The position numbers and the translations under genes were made by a program. This document shows, in pieces, positions 1-9,287 of a stretch of 51,028 nucleotides of DNA; the first letter of the stretch is position 1; each line of letters starts with the position of its first letter. This DNA comes from Bacteroidales bacterium UBA1794. GTDB taxonomy: Bacteria; Bacteroidota; Bacteroidia; Bacteroidales; Bacteroidaceae. Location of the stretch: contig DCFW01000034.1 in assembly GCA_002315435.1 (NCBI GenBank), positions 1-51,028 on the forward strand, given 5' to 3'. Below the pieces are notes generated by a model. That model was given only the letters and a program-made list of their open reading frames with translations, did not search any database and was not told where the DNA came from.

Positions 1-20
1 GGTAGTCGCCATATTATAAG

Positions 21-70
21 AACGAGGAGAGTAAATCACCATTGATTACTCCCCTCGTTTCTTTTGTTTG
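21..70 (+). terminator. Rho-independent-type terminator hairpin
   Basis: Arms at 21-33 and 47-59 are complementary over 12 of 13 positions (one A-C mismatch) around a 13-nt loop, and the right arm runs into a T-rich stretch. It probably ends a + strand gene lying left of the window. The opposite gene ends at 215, so it may also serve that strand. Confidence 0.6.
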
Positions 71-214
71 TAAGTTGCCATTCTATCCAAAAAGAGATGT
101 GGATTGATAATGTAGGTGATATTGCAGACTTTAATTTCACCTCTTTGATAATGTATATGAGATTGAGTGCATTAAAAATTCTATATTGGGAAGAAGCCTT
201 GAACTTTTTATTTT

Positions 215-997
215 TCAAAATATTTCATTTTCATAATCAATCTTTCGCAGTTTATTGTAATATCTGTTTCGTTGTTTAAACATCTTATCGAAGTACTCTA
301 TTTCGGAATCTCTATAGTCAAAAATAACAGGTGGTTGTTGTGAACGTTGTATTCTTCCTATATATTGTACTAGTTTTCCCTCAAAAGCAAATGGATATAC
401 AATGAAGAGGCATTCTAAAGAATTTATATCAGTGCCTTCTCCAAAGAATTGTCCGGTTGAAATGATAATTTGATAATGCCCTTGCTTAATTTGTTCTAGC
501 TTACTTTTACGACTACTTTCTGAATCGTCACCAGATAAGGTGATTGTTTCAAATCTATCTTTTAAATATTGATGTAATACTTCTATGTGAACTTTTCGTT
601 CTGTTAGAATAAGAATTGATTTGAACCTATTTATATTTTCGATAAGGTCATTAACGATCAAGTTATTTCTATGTGTGTCAAAAATGATAGTATTTGAAAG
701 CAACTCATAATTGTCTGTTTTATTATCATAAGGAATATGTAAACCCGTCTCTCGGATATTAATTTCAATTTTTTGCTTTTGTAACTTTAGATAAGTCTGT
801 TGTGATAATTCATAAATGATGTTCCCGATGTAAATATAAATAAGATTTTCATCGTTATTCTTGCGGTGAGGTGTTGCAGTCAATCCATAAAGGTAATAAC
901 TATTAAATTGAGTAATGACCTTCCGAAATGATTTGGCTGGTACATGGTGGCATTCATCTACGATGATTAAACCAAAACGATTGGATAGATGTTCCAA
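215..997 (-). CDS. SF2 helicase C-terminal fragment (end of disrupted TOTE gene)
   Basis: It begins three bases after the TAG and stays in the same frame. Motif II is VDECHH, motif III YGLTATPHR, and the second RecA domain contains the ILTERKVHIEVLHQYL strand-helix and a motif VI-like QYIGRIQRS. The protein ends naturally at residue 260. The TTG used to open this ORF has no independent support, so separate translation would need re-initiation or TAG readthrough. Confidence 0.65.
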   Translation of the reverse strand: MEHLSNRFGLIIVDECHHVPAKSFRKVITQFNSYYLYGLTATPHRKNNDENLIYIYIGNIIYELSQQTYLKLQKQKIEINIRETGLHIPYDNKTDNYELLSNTIIFDTHRNNLIVNDLIENINRFKSILILTERKVHIEVLHQYLKDRFETITLSGDDSESSRKSKLEQIKQGHYQIIISTGQFFGEGTDINSLECLFIVYPFAFEGKLVQYIGRIQRSQQPPVIFDYRDSEIEYFDKMFKQRNRYYNKLRKIDYENEIF

Positions 998-1000
998 TGA

Positions 1001-1597
1001 CTATTCTCTAACAAGTGACTGAATCATTGCTACAGTTACAATCTTCCCTATTCGCTTTTTTTGATTACCAATCTGTCCGATTTCACGCTTGGGAATGCCC
1101 AAACAGTCTTGAATCCTGTCTATCCATTGGTCAAATAATTGTTTGCGGTGCACTAGTATTAAAGCTGGTTGCTTTTTACGAGCAATCAATTCTAATCCTA
1201 TAAATGTTTTTCCAGAACTTGGTGGTGAATAAATTACTCCAAAATCTTTGTTTTCTGTTTTTTCAAGTGCTTCTTCCTGATAAGGACGCAAAGTAATTTT
1301 TGATGTTATTTTTATCTCCTCACATTTTTGTCGTTCATCAATGATTTTTATAGGTATATTTTCTGAACGACAGAATTGAATGAGCGTGGAAGCAAATCCT
1401 CTTGGAATAATTACTTCATTTTCTGTTTCTTTTACTAGCTTGAAGTACTTTTCTAATTTATAAGCAGTTCTTCCTATATTTTGTTGAATAAAATAATCGG
1501 CATTTAAAAAATTCAAATGCTCTTTTATAAAGTTTGTTAGTTTTTGATTTATTTGTGCCTTTCTCAAATAGACTTCTCCGCGTATGATAATTTCCAA
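1001..1597 (-). CDS. SF2 helicase N-terminal fragment (middle of disrupted TOTE gene)
   Basis: This fragment covers an alpha/beta segment and the first RecA-like domain up to motif Ia. Walker A is PPSSGKT near residue 127 and is followed by ALILVHRKQLFDQW, typical of DEAH-type restriction/repair helicases. The TTG at 1597 is only the first codon usable as a start: the frame stays open upstream to the A7 run at 1678-1684. The fragment ends at an in-frame TAG (1001-1003) directly before the DECHH motif, so alone it could not hydrolyse ATP. Confidence 0.65.
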   Translation of the reverse strand: MEIIIRGEVYLRKAQINQKLTNFIKEHLNFLNADYFIQQNIGRTAYKLEKYFKLVKETENEVIIPRGFASTLIQFCRSENIPIKIIDERQKCEEIKITSKITLRPYQEEALEKTENKDFGVIYSPPSSGKTFIGLELIARKKQPALILVHRKQLFDQWIDRIQDCLGIPKREIGQIGNQKKRIGKIVTVAMIQSLVRE

Positions 1598-1646
1598 TTC
1601 AGCTGTTTCTGATTTTTTGACGGAAGATATGGTATTGGAAACTGTT

Positions 1647-2372
1647 TTACCCGTGAGCTGAAGAAATAATGCTTCTATTTTTTTGTTTGGGAACTTTTTG
1701 TATGTGCGTCATGTATTCCCATTGATCGAGAATAGGAGTCATTGTATTAGTATCTAAAAAGCAAGAGTTTCCTTGTTTGGTAGAAAATCCCTGTAAGGGT
1801 AATGCTATTAAGTTACCCAACCCTTTACCAGAGTGAGTGTCTTGATTAGGAAATATACGGTCAAAGCTCGGCTCTTTTTCAAAACGTGAAATAATATCAG
1901 CTTTCATCAGCAATTTGAACATTAGACCTCGGCTCAAAAAAGCCGAGATATTCTCTTCAAAGAAAATCCAAAGATGTCCACCATTGCCCGAACGGGAGCG
2001 TTCTATAGATGCTGGCAATTCATATTGTTCACAAATGTTATATAAGCGTAGAATACTCTCTTGCCAGTTCCCATCATCAAAATCTGCAGCTATGAAGTAG
2101 GATGTATTATCTTCCATCAAAGGATATATTCCGATAGTCTCTTTACCTTCTAAATGATTCTCAATTGCAGTATTATCAAAAACTTTATATTCTTTTTTGC
2201 TATAGTCAGCAAAAGATCCCCCTTGCGCTTTGTGTCGGTTATAGTCACTCCAATCAACTTTATAAGCTGGCATATATCCTCTTTTGTTTTTTTTCTCCCA
2301 GCGAACAGCATACACGTCTGTTCGCCCGCGGAAAAGCATTTTATATAATTCTATTTGATTAGGCTTAATCAT
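1647..2372 (-). CDS. TOTE-type archaeo-eukaryotic primase domain (N-terminal fragment)
   Basis: This 241-residue piece carries the primase part. The hallmark hhhDhD motif is seen as AADFDD near residue 97, and the sxH motif as GNGGHLWIFF about 45 residues later. These are the metal- and nucleotide-binding residues of AEP primases. The N-terminus (IELYKMLFRGRTDVYAVRWE) resembles Bacteroides proteins annotated with the TOTE conflict-system primase domain. The start is an ATG at 2372, with no gene directly upstream. The final 11 or so residues after PKQK are out of frame relative to the helicase part and are probably not native sequence. Confidence 0.7.
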   Translation of the reverse strand: MIKPNQIELYKMLFRGRTDVYAVRWEKKNKRGYMPAYKVDWSDYNRHKAQGGSFADYSKKEYKVFDNTAIENHLEGKETIGIYPLMEDNTSYFIAADFDDGNWQESILRLYNICEQYELPASIERSRSGNGGHLWIFFEENISAFLSRGLMFKLLMKADIISRFEKEPSFDRIFPNQDTHSGKGLGNLIALPLQGFSTKQGNSCFLDTNTMTPILDQWEYMTHIQKVPKQKNRSIISSAHG

Positions 2373-3020
2373 GAATGTAGCTTCTATTCTTTAATTAACC
2401 AATGACGTCTTTCTTTTCTCCTTTTCTTATAAATTTATTCCTAAATGATTCTGGCATTTCTTTGGCTGATAATATTCATCCGTTTGATCCAGGGGATATT
2501 AATCATGCATATTCATTTTAATCATATTGTTCATGGCATTTTGTTTTCTATGATCAAATTTAATTAAAGTGGATGCATTACTGCAAAAATCAAGCGTAAA
2601 TGTACTTGGTAAATTTAAGAAGAACTAGCTTTATCGGTTAAATATTTGCATTTTATTTTAAGGAAAAGAATAAGCTTGCAATCCCAATGCTTTAATATTT
2701 TGTGTTCATTTATCGCCTATAAGGCTTTATGTGATGGAAAATAGTTCAATACTTTTGGAAACGCACCTTGCTGATCGGTAATAATTCTTAGATTTTTGTA
2801 TCTGTTTGATAGGGGCCACCATTCGGAAGCCGTATCAACAGAAAGTAATGGATGACGTATAATGGAAAGGTTTTTTTTATTCACGAGCAAAAGAGATGAC
2901 AAGTCTGTGGTGTTAAATAAGTAAATCTACACACCTGTTAAGTTCTTTATAGTTTGTGTTCAAACCTCAGATTATTACTCATGTTGATAGACTGGAATCG
3001 AAATAAAGAGGAAAGCCCTT
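2373..3020. other. Gene-poor AT-rich intergenic stretch
   Basis: About 650 bp between the disrupted primase/helicase gene and the DEAD-box helicase. No RNA gene, inverted-repeat border or convincing ORF was recognised. A 61-codon minus-strand frame at 2717-2902 starts only with TTG and matches no family I know. The stretch may hold decayed DNA. Confidence 0.5.
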
Positions 3021-4256
3021 TTATTTTGAACCACAGTTCCTTTTGTTCCCTTTTTGATTGCTGCTATGATAATTATTCTTGCCTTTGAACGATGTGTTGG
3101 TTCTTGGGCTGTATAATGGTGCACTACCAAATTTAATCGGAACAGTCAATTTATGAATATCTTTACCTAAAAATTTCTCAATAATAGAGAACGAACTTTG
3201 CTCTTTCTCATTAACAAAAGTAATGGCGACTCCATCTTTGTCGGCTCTTGCTGTTCGTCCAATACGATGTACATAGTCTTCCGAGTCATGAGGAACATCA
3301 TAATTGATAACCACACGTATATCATCAATATCGATGCCGCGGGCTACAATATCTGTAGCAACTAGAATATTTATTTTGTCGTTTTTGAATTTATGCATCA
3401 CCTCGTCTCGTTGCATCTGATCCAAATCAGAGTGCATCTCACCAACACTTAATTTCATTGATTGCAAAGCTTTCGCAACCTCTTTTACTTTTAGTTTGGA
3501 AGATGCAAAAATGATACATTTACTTGAATTATTTTCTTTTAGGAGTTCGCGTATGATGTTTAACTTCTGATTCTCATAGCAGATATATGCATTCTGTAAT
3601 ATTTTCTCAGCAGGCTTGGATACAGCAATTTTTACTTCAGCCGGATTGTGTAAAATATTCTCTGTTAGTTTCTTTATGTTATTTGGCATTGTCGCTGAGA
3701 ATAAAATTGATTGACAATGCTTTGGTAAAAACTTCACAATTTGCATGATGTCTTCGTAAAATCCCATGTCAAGCATTCTATCTGCTTCATCTAAAATAAA
3801 ATAAGAAATTTCAGAAAAATCGACGTAACCTAGATTAAGGTGAGATATTAAGCGTCCCGGAGTTGCAATTACTACATCAGCTCCTTGTGTAAGTCCTGTT
3901 TTTTCTTGTCCAAAGCGTGATCCGTCATTTCCTCCATAAACTGGAACGCTACTAAAAGGTAAAAAATAAGAGAACCCGTCCATTTGTTGATCGATTTGCT
4001 GTGCCAACTCACGTGTAGGAGCCATTATCAAGCAATTTACTTTTTTTTCAGGATGATTATCGTGTAATAATCTACTCAATATAGGTAAGAGGTAAGCTGC
4101 CGTCTTACCTGTTCCGGTTTGAGCTACAGCTAATAAATCACGTCCTTCTAAAATATATGGAATGGCTTGTTCTTGTACAGGAGTACACTCGTTGAACTGC
4201 ATTGCATTAAGAGCATCTATCACCTCTTTGTCTAAATTCAAGTCTGAAAATTTCAT
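3021..4256 (-). CDS. DEAD-box ATP-dependent RNA helicase (RhlE-like)
   Basis: An ATP-dependent RNA helicase of 411 residues acting in the cytoplasm, probably in ribosome assembly or mRNA remodelling. All classic motifs are visible in order: the Q motif (CTPVQEQAIP), AQTGTGKT, PTRELAQQ, TPGR, DEAD, SAT, the second RecA domain with ARGIDID and HRIGRTAR. A basic, Asn/Lys/Ser-rich tail (SFKGKNNYHSSNQKGNKRN) is typical for RNA contact. The start chosen is the ATG at 4256, giving MKFSDLNL, the usual beginning of this family. The frame could extend to a TTG at 4283, but that has no support. It is divergent from the lipoprotein gene at 4524. Confidence 0.92.
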   Translation of the reverse strand: MKFSDLNLDKEVIDALNAMQFNECTPVQEQAIPYILEGRDLLAVAQTGTGKTAAYLLPILSRLLHDNHPEKKVNCLIMAPTRELAQQIDQQMDGFSYFLPFSSVPVYGGNDGSRFGQEKTGLTQGADVVIATPGRLISHLNLGYVDFSEISYFILDEADRMLDMGFYEDIMQIVKFLPKHCQSILFSATMPNNIKKLTENILHNPAEVKIAVSKPAEKILQNAYICYENQKLNIIRELLKENNSSKCIIFASSKLKVKEVAKALQSMKLSVGEMHSDLDQMQRDEVMHKFKNDKINILVATDIVARGIDIDDIRVVINYDVPHDSEDYVHRIGRTARADKDGVAITFVNEKEQSSFSIIEKFLGKDIHKLTVPIKFGSAPLYSPRTNTSFKGKNNYHSSNQKGNKRNCGSK

Positions 4257-4362
4257 ATGGTATGTTTGTAAATATTTGGACAAAGGTACATAAAAATTAT
4301 GTTATATGACTGTATGTGTTTGAAAAATATTCATTTTTCATTTAACGTTGTTTAATGTATAG

Positions 4363-4396
4363 TTTGTGAATCTATGAAATTAAAGCTTTATTTTTG
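4363..4396 (+). promoter_or_regulatory. Bacteroides-type promoter of LruC lipoprotein gene 1
   Basis: TTTG at 4363-4366 and TATTTTTG at 4389-4396 match the Bacteroides -33/-7 pattern (TTTG, TAnnTTTG) with a 22-bp spacer, close to the usual 19-21. Transcription would start near 4403, leaving a leader of about 120 nt before the ATG at 4524. Confidence 0.5.
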
Positions 4397-4523
4397 CAGA
4401 TGATTATAAAATAAGGACATTTTGTGCGAAGAGAAATTTAATATGTCTATGAATTTTGCTATAATAGCTATTTTTGAGGTATAACAGAATATGTATAATG
4501 AACTATTGATGTAAGATAAATTT

Positions 4524-6704
4524 ATGAAAAAAGGAGCATTCCAATTAATTCCTTGTATGCTGCTGGGTGCAGCGATGTTTACAGGATGTAGTAATAATGA
4601 TATTTATGATCCTAATTATTTGCAACAGTTGGCAAAGGAAACTTTCCCTGTGAAAAATATAGACCCTAATCAAACGTGGCAAATGGTTGGTACTGCAACA
4701 GCTAAAGTTACAGTGAATGAGATTTCTGGGGACACTTATACTATAAAGATATATGATAAAGATCCTTTGGGTGGTGGTTCGGCTTCACTTTTAGGAAAGG
4801 GGACGGTCCTAAGTGGCAACACATGGACTGGAACTATTGATTATCCACTAGCTGATACAACTCTATATGTTACATGTGTAGATTCAAAGGCTAGGCGTGA
4901 AGTGATTCCTACAAAATTTACAGATGGAGGCACTGTTAATATAGCCTTTGGTTCATCGGTTACTAAAACAAGAGCATTAACGCGAGCTGTGGGCGATTTT
5001 ACAGATCCCGATATAGCAGCAAAGCAATCGGAACCATATAGTGCCACAACCATAAATACAATGTTAAGTCAAGCTACTGATATTAGCACTGTTAGTGGAT
5101 ATGATATAGCAAATAATGGAACTAATAGTAATAATTATTATAAAATTACAGGAGATGCTACTTATAGTGTGACTGCGGGTAGTCCTAAATCTGGCACAAA
5201 AATAATCGTTCAAGGGACATGGACACCTAATTGGCAAAGTTTAAATGATGGTATAGAAATTATAGTTGCGAGTGGAGGTAAAATAGTTCTTAATAGTGCA
5301 TTGACTTTTAATGCAATTTCTAGTAGTGGTCTTACTGTTTTAGCAGGTGGCTCAATTACAGGGAGTGGAAGTTTGATTTCTAATGGAAAGAATACATGCT
5401 ACAATGGAGGTACTATAAATTTATCAGACGCAACCTTTAATTCAGGAGGAACGATATATAATGCTGGAACTCTGACTTTAAGTGATGCTTTGACATTAAA
5501 TACCGGAGCAAATTTAATCAATTACGGCACGGTCTCAATGCCTTCTGGTATGATTTCAGTTCCGGCAGGTGGTTATACTTTTAATGCAGATGGCGCTTCA
5601 TTGAATGTAAATAGTTTACTTTTGAATACTTCTGCGGTTTTCATAAATCATAGTAGTATTTGTATTTTAGGTTCTGCAAATGGAAGCTATGATAATGCGA
5701 ATTTCTATAATTCATGTAAAATGACTGTAAACGGAACTTTAAATTTGAGTAATTTAATACAAAGTGCAGGAGGTTCTGTTCAGTGTAAAGATTTAATTCT
5801 TCATGGTGCGACGGTTAATTTGGGAGCGAACTCAATATTAAAAGCTACAAATACTACATCATTGCAGAGTTGTACGGTTTCTGGTCCTACTGATGGACTG
5901 ACTCATGCAATCTGTTTTTTAGGTAATGTGAATCAGGATGGTTATGGACCGAAGAATGAATTTTCAAATTCTTTATATGTTGATGTAACGTCTCATCCTA
6001 CAGATCAATATGGATGGTGGAATCTGACGGTAACATTTGATAATGGTGCTGTAGAGGTTGGACCGAATGAGGCTAATTATCCTATTCCTTTTAGCTCATG
6101 TTCTATCGGCTATGATCCAACAGGAACAGGTGGCGGTGGAACAGATAATCCTCAAATTTATACCTATGCATTTGAGGATATGACTAAAACTGTTGGCGAT
6201 TATGATTTCAATGATGTGGTGTTGAAGGTTTCAGCTCCTATTAATGGGAAAGTAACTGTGAAATTAGTTGCTGCCGGAGCTACAAAAAATTTGAAAGTAC
6301 ACTTCAATAATACTAAGGCCAATCAAGATATAGCGTTGTTTGATGACAAAGAGGTTCATGAAGCTATGGGAGCAACTGCTGGAACAATGATTAATACAGG
6401 AAAAGGGACTGGTTCAGTTGTGTCTCAGGATATAAATGTTGGAAGTGATTTTATGATTAAAGATAATGGCGATTTTTATATTGTGGATACAAGCAATAAT
6501 AACGAGGTACATATTCCTAAATTTACCGATGGGTTTAAAGCCGGTGATGTACCTTATGCAGTTTGCGTCCCTAAAGATTGGCAGTATCCTTTAGAAAATA
6601 TAGAGGTGATGGATGCGTATAGTAATTTTGCAACATGGGCACAAGATGTAACAAAAGATTTGGATTGGTATAGCAGTCCTGACGCTTCAAAAATATACAA
6701 ATGA
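4524..6704 (+). CDS. LruC-domain surface lipoprotein, paralog 1
   Basis: A 726-residue secreted lipoprotein of unknown function. Signal peptide and lipobox end at MFTGC, followed by SNNDIYD. The motif FPVKNIDPNQTW comes next and is shared with the following gene. Residues about 60-145 look like a beta-sandwich. Residues about 200-460 are Gly/Asn/Ser/Thr-rich with repeating hydrophobic strands (for example ..GGTIYNAGTLTLS..), as in a parallel beta-helix. The C-terminal 180 residues carry the LruC signature FEDMTKTVGDYDFNDVV. It is followed by a strong terminator, so it is probably transcribed alone. The family occurs widely on Bacteroidetes and Leptospira surfaces. An adhesin or matrix role is inference. 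Confidence 0.8.
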   Translation: MKKGAFQLIPCMLLGAAMFTGCSNNDIYDPNYLQQLAKETFPVKNIDPNQTWQMVGTATAKVTVNEISGDTYTIKIYDKDPLGGGSASLLGKGTVLSGNTWTGTIDYPLADTTLYVTCVDSKARREVIPTKFTDGGTVNIAFGSSVTKTRALTRAVGDFTDPDIAAKQSEPYSATTINTMLSQATDISTVSGYDIANNGTNSNNYYKITGDATYSVTAGSPKSGTKIIVQGTWTPNWQSLNDGIEIIVASGGKIVLNSALTFNAISSSGLTVLAGGSITGSGSLISNGKNTCYNGGTINLSDATFNSGGTIYNAGTLTLSDALTLNTGANLINYGTVSMPSGMISVPAGGYTFNADGASLNVNSLLLNTSAVFINHSSICILGSANGSYDNANFYNSCKMTVNGTLNLSNLIQSAGGSVQCKDLILHGATVNLGANSILKATNTTSLQSCTVSGPTDGLTHAICFLGNVNQDGYGPKNEFSNSLYVDVTSHPTDQYGWWNLTVTFDNGAVEVGPNEANYPIPFSSCSIGYDPTGTGGGGTDNPQIYTYAFEDMTKTVGDYDFNDVVLKVSAPINGKVTVKLVAAGATKNLKVHFNNTKANQDIALFDDKEVHEAMGATAGTMINTGKGTGSVVSQDINVGSDFMIKDNGDFYIVDTSNNNEVHIPKFTDGFKAGDVPYAVCVPKDWQYPLENIEVMDAYSNFATWAQDVTKDLDWYSSPDASKIYK

Positions 6705-6727
6705 TCTTTGGATTTTAGATAAGTATT

Positions 6728-6759
6728 AAAAGTCCGGACTCTGATGTTCGGACTTTTTT
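6728..6759 (+). terminator. Intrinsic terminator after LruC gene 1
   Basis: Perfect 9-bp arms AAAAGTCCG (6728-6736) and CGGACTTTT (6749-6757) around a 12-nt loop, with six T in a row at the right edge. It separates the two paralogous lipoprotein genes. Confidence 0.85.
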
Positions 6760-6813
6760 GCTATATTTCTTATGACTCTTTTACATGATTGCTCTTTTTT
6801 TGACTATTTTTTT

Positions 6814-6821
6814 TATATTTG
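6814..6821 (+). promoter_or_regulatory. -7 element upstream of LruC gene 2
   Basis: TATATTTG matches the -7 consensus TAnnTTTG. No well-spaced -33 TTTG is present (the nearest ends only 11 bp upstream). The start site would lie near 6828, giving a very short leader to the ATG at 6840. Confidence 0.4.
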
Positions 6822-6839
6822 CGAATAACAAATTATGAT

Positions 6840-9209
6840 ATGAAGATGATGAAGACTAATTCAGTTGTTACGTTGATATTTTTAGTATGTTTGTTATCTG
6901 GCGTTTATAGCTTAAGTTCGTGTCGTGATGCTAATATGTTTGATCCTGAAGCATACGCACAAATGTTGACGGATAGTTTCCCTGTTAAGAATATAGACCC
7001 AAATCAAACTTGGCAAACTGTGGGCACTGTAACGGCAAATGTTGCAGTAAACAAGACTTATGGTGAAATGTATACAATAAAGGTGTATGATAAGGATCCG
7101 ATATTTAATAGTTCAGCAATTCTTCTGGCACGAAAAGATTCGGTAGTTAGTGGAAATACGTGGACTGGAACGATTGATTATCCTTTAGCAGATAGTGTCT
7201 TATTTGTTACATGCGTTGATAAAAATGCAAGGAGAGAAGTAATTCCTGTGAAAGTGAAAAATGAAGCTATTTCTGTGTCATTTGGTACTGCAACAGCTTC
7301 CACAAAGACTCGTGGGGTTGCTACTCGGGCGAGTGGAGATCAATATCCGATTTCTACGATGTCGGCTCCATATTCAACTTCTGATATTAATGGAATGTTA
7401 GCTAAAGCAACTGAAGCGAATGATGTAAGTATTGTGAATGGTGGTCACGATATTGGGAATAAGGGAACTAATGCTTACAACTATTATAAAATAACCGGAA
7501 CTTTTGGCGATGCATTAGTTGATGATAGTCCTAAATCAGGAACGAAAGTAATAGTTTCTGGTACATGGAATGTTCCTGCTAATTTTACCATACAAGGAGG
7601 ATTAGAGGTTATTGTAGCTAGTGGCGGAAAGATTGTTCTTCCATCAGGCGTTACAATCTATTCCTCTTCTTCAGCAGGTGTCATAACGGTATTGAATGGT
7701 GGTAATATTTCAGGAAATGGTCAAATTAATATACAAACTTACAATAATCTGCTATATAATGGAGGTAACATTAATGTTTCAAAGATCTATTTTTCTTCAT
7801 ATGGGGGAGAATTATATAATGCCGATGGAGCATCATTAAGTTTGAGCGTTCTGACTTTGGACAGTAGCGCTAAATTAATAAATCAGAGCAGTGATTGTAC
7901 GATTGGCGATATGGATAACTATAACTCTATCGTTTACAATGCATGTAGAATGACAGTAACCGGAACTTTAAATTCAAATCTAATAATTATTGGATCGAGT
8001 GCATCGCTTCAGTGTAAAAACTTATATGCTTCAGGTAGTATTGATTTAAATCCAAATGCCATTTTGGATGTTACTAATTATTCAATTTTAAGAGGCGTAT
8101 CGATTGCAGGTCCAACGGATGGAACCAATTATGCAATATGCATGTTAGGGAATATTTTGTCGCAAGACTCTAATTCGGTTACGAGTTGGGGCTCTTCTGT
8201 TTCAAATTATGTGTATGTAGATGTTGTGTCCTATCCAAACACATCGTGGTGGGGAGGATATTTCTATTCAAACGTGAGTAATCATGCCGTATGGGTAGAT
8301 CCAGGTTGTGTGCCGTTGACTATCTCTACATCTGATTGTACAATAGGATATACTCCGAAAGGAACAGGAGGAGACACAGGTAACGATACTAATTTTTCGA
8401 TGATTTATACTTTTGAAGACAATTATCCTCAAGCGGGTGATTATGATTTTAATGATGTCACATTGTCTGTAAGTAAAACCAAAATAAGTGATACATCCGT
8501 GCAGTTGCAATTTACATTATTGGCTGTAGGAGCTAATCAACAAAATGGAGCAGCTCTTCGTATAAAGGGTATAAAAGCCGGTGATGTAAAAAGTTCTAAA
8601 TGGAGCAGTTATGGATTCTCAAGTAGTGGTAAACTTGCTGATGGAAATTGGGGATTAGGCACAGGACGAGTTTCTTTGTTTATCACTCCAAGTTATAAAG
8701 GTGTTTTGGATAATACATGTGCAACTTCATCCGATCAAGAGGTGGTGGTCCCATTGTTCAATGATGCTCATTATGCATTACTTGGAACGCAGGCAGCATA
8801 CAAAACTCGTTATACATATAATACGGTTGTGGGCGGATTTTACAGTGCACCCAAAAGTGCAACATTAGTAATTACTACAAGTTCAAAATCTGCAGCAGAT
8901 TCTATTACAGCAAAGAATTTGGATGTTTTTATCACCTATAATAAAAATAATATAAATACACATTTAGAGGTACATACCTATTTGTGGAAGACTGATGCTA
9001 CGGCGAATGGCTATGTATTCCCGGAAGAAGAGGCTGCATTAAGTGGAAAAGCTATTTGGGCAATATGTGTTCCGAGTACATTTAAATATCCGGCAGAATT
9101 TGTCGGCATAGAAAAGGCTTATCCTTATTTTCAGAACTGGGCTTCAAACATGTCAGTATACAAGAATTGGTATGAAAATTATTATAGTAATAAAGTTTAC
9201 TCGCATTAA
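6840..9209 (+). CDS. LruC-domain surface lipoprotein, paralog 2
   Basis: A 789-residue paralog of the preceding gene with the same plan: signal peptide ending at SLSSC, the shared FPVKNIDPNQTWQ block, the WTGTIDYPLADS sandwich segment, a Gly/Ser/Asn-rich repetitive middle and the LruC signature DYDFNDVT near residue 535. The LruC domain here is about 70 residues longer than in paralog 1. Start: the frame opens at a TTG at 6819, but that lies inside the -7 element, so the ATG at 6840 is preferred (6846 and 6849 are also possible). The two genes probably arose by tandem duplication with later divergence. Function unknown; surface location inferred from the lipobox. Confidence 0.8.
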   Translation: MKMMKTNSVVTLIFLVCLLSGVYSLSSCRDANMFDPEAYAQMLTDSFPVKNIDPNQTWQTVGTVTANVAVNKTYGEMYTIKVYDKDPIFNSSAILLARKDSVVSGNTWTGTIDYPLADSVLFVTCVDKNARREVIPVKVKNEAISVSFGTATASTKTRGVATRASGDQYPISTMSAPYSTSDINGMLAKATEANDVSIVNGGHDIGNKGTNAYNYYKITGTFGDALVDDSPKSGTKVIVSGTWNVPANFTIQGGLEVIVASGGKIVLPSGVTIYSSSSAGVITVLNGGNISGNGQINIQTYNNLLYNGGNINVSKIYFSSYGGELYNADGASLSLSVLTLDSSAKLINQSSDCTIGDMDNYNSIVYNACRMTVTGTLNSNLIIIGSSASLQCKNLYASGSIDLNPNAILDVTNYSILRGVSIAGPTDGTNYAICMLGNILSQDSNSVTSWGSSVSNYVYVDVVSYPNTSWWGGYFYSNVSNHAVWVDPGCVPLTISTSDCTIGYTPKGTGGDTGNDTNFSMIYTFEDNYPQAGDYDFNDVTLSVSKTKISDTSVQLQFTLLAVGANQQNGAALRIKGIKAGDVKSSKWSSYGFSSSGKLADGNWGLGTGRVSLFITPSYKGVLDNTCATSSDQEVVVPLFNDAHYALLGTQAAYKTRYTYNTVVGGFYSAPKSATLVITTSSKSAADSITAKNLDVFITYNKNNINTHLEVHTYLWKTDATANGYVFPEEEAALSGKAIWAICVPSTFKYPAEFVGIEKAYPYFQNWASNMSVYKNWYENYYSNKVYSH

Positions 9210-9249
9210 TTAGTAAGTGATTAAAAGGTAGATACAGCTTGTTATCCTT

Positions 9250-9287
9250 ATTATTAGGTATTGGTTTACTAATAATTACCTAATAAT
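9250..9287. repeat. 11-bp inverted repeat upstream of hemerythrin gene (candidate operator)
   Basis: ATTATTAGGTA (9250-9260) and TACCTAATAAT (9277-9287) are perfect inverted copies with a 16-nt spacer. They end about 28 bp before a TAATTTTG -7 box (9316-9323). No T-tract follows, so a regulator-binding site is more likely than a terminator. Confidence 0.45.

Larger units (their letters stand above)
215..2372 (-). pseudogene. TOTE-type AEP primase-DEAH helicase, disrupted gene
   Basis: Three consecutive minus-strand ORFs (2372-1647, 1597-1001, 997-215) read as one protein of about 720 residues: an archaeo-eukaryotic primase domain followed by a superfamily 2 helicase. Two lesions separate them. 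A run of seven A (minus strand; 1678-1684) is where the primase frame leaves the helicase frame: one base of slippage turns the premature end into a continuous reading through 1597. At 1001-1003 a TAG interrupts the helicase in frame, since both flanking pieces share one frame, between the Walker A half and the DECHH half. The combination is that of the predicted TOTE conflict-system primase-helicase proteins. It may be a decayed gene, a phase-variable homopolymer, or in part sequencing error. Nothing like a phage or transposon border is visible next to it. Confidence 0.75.

Noticed and set aside
1001..1003. TAG reassigned to an amino acid (as in some Bacteroidales phages)
   Set aside because: Other genes in the window show no internal TAG, and this gene also has a frameshift.
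2717..2902. 61-codon minus-strand ORF in the 2.4-3.0 kb gap
   Set aside because: Only a TTG start, no promoter, no family resemblance; treated as chance.
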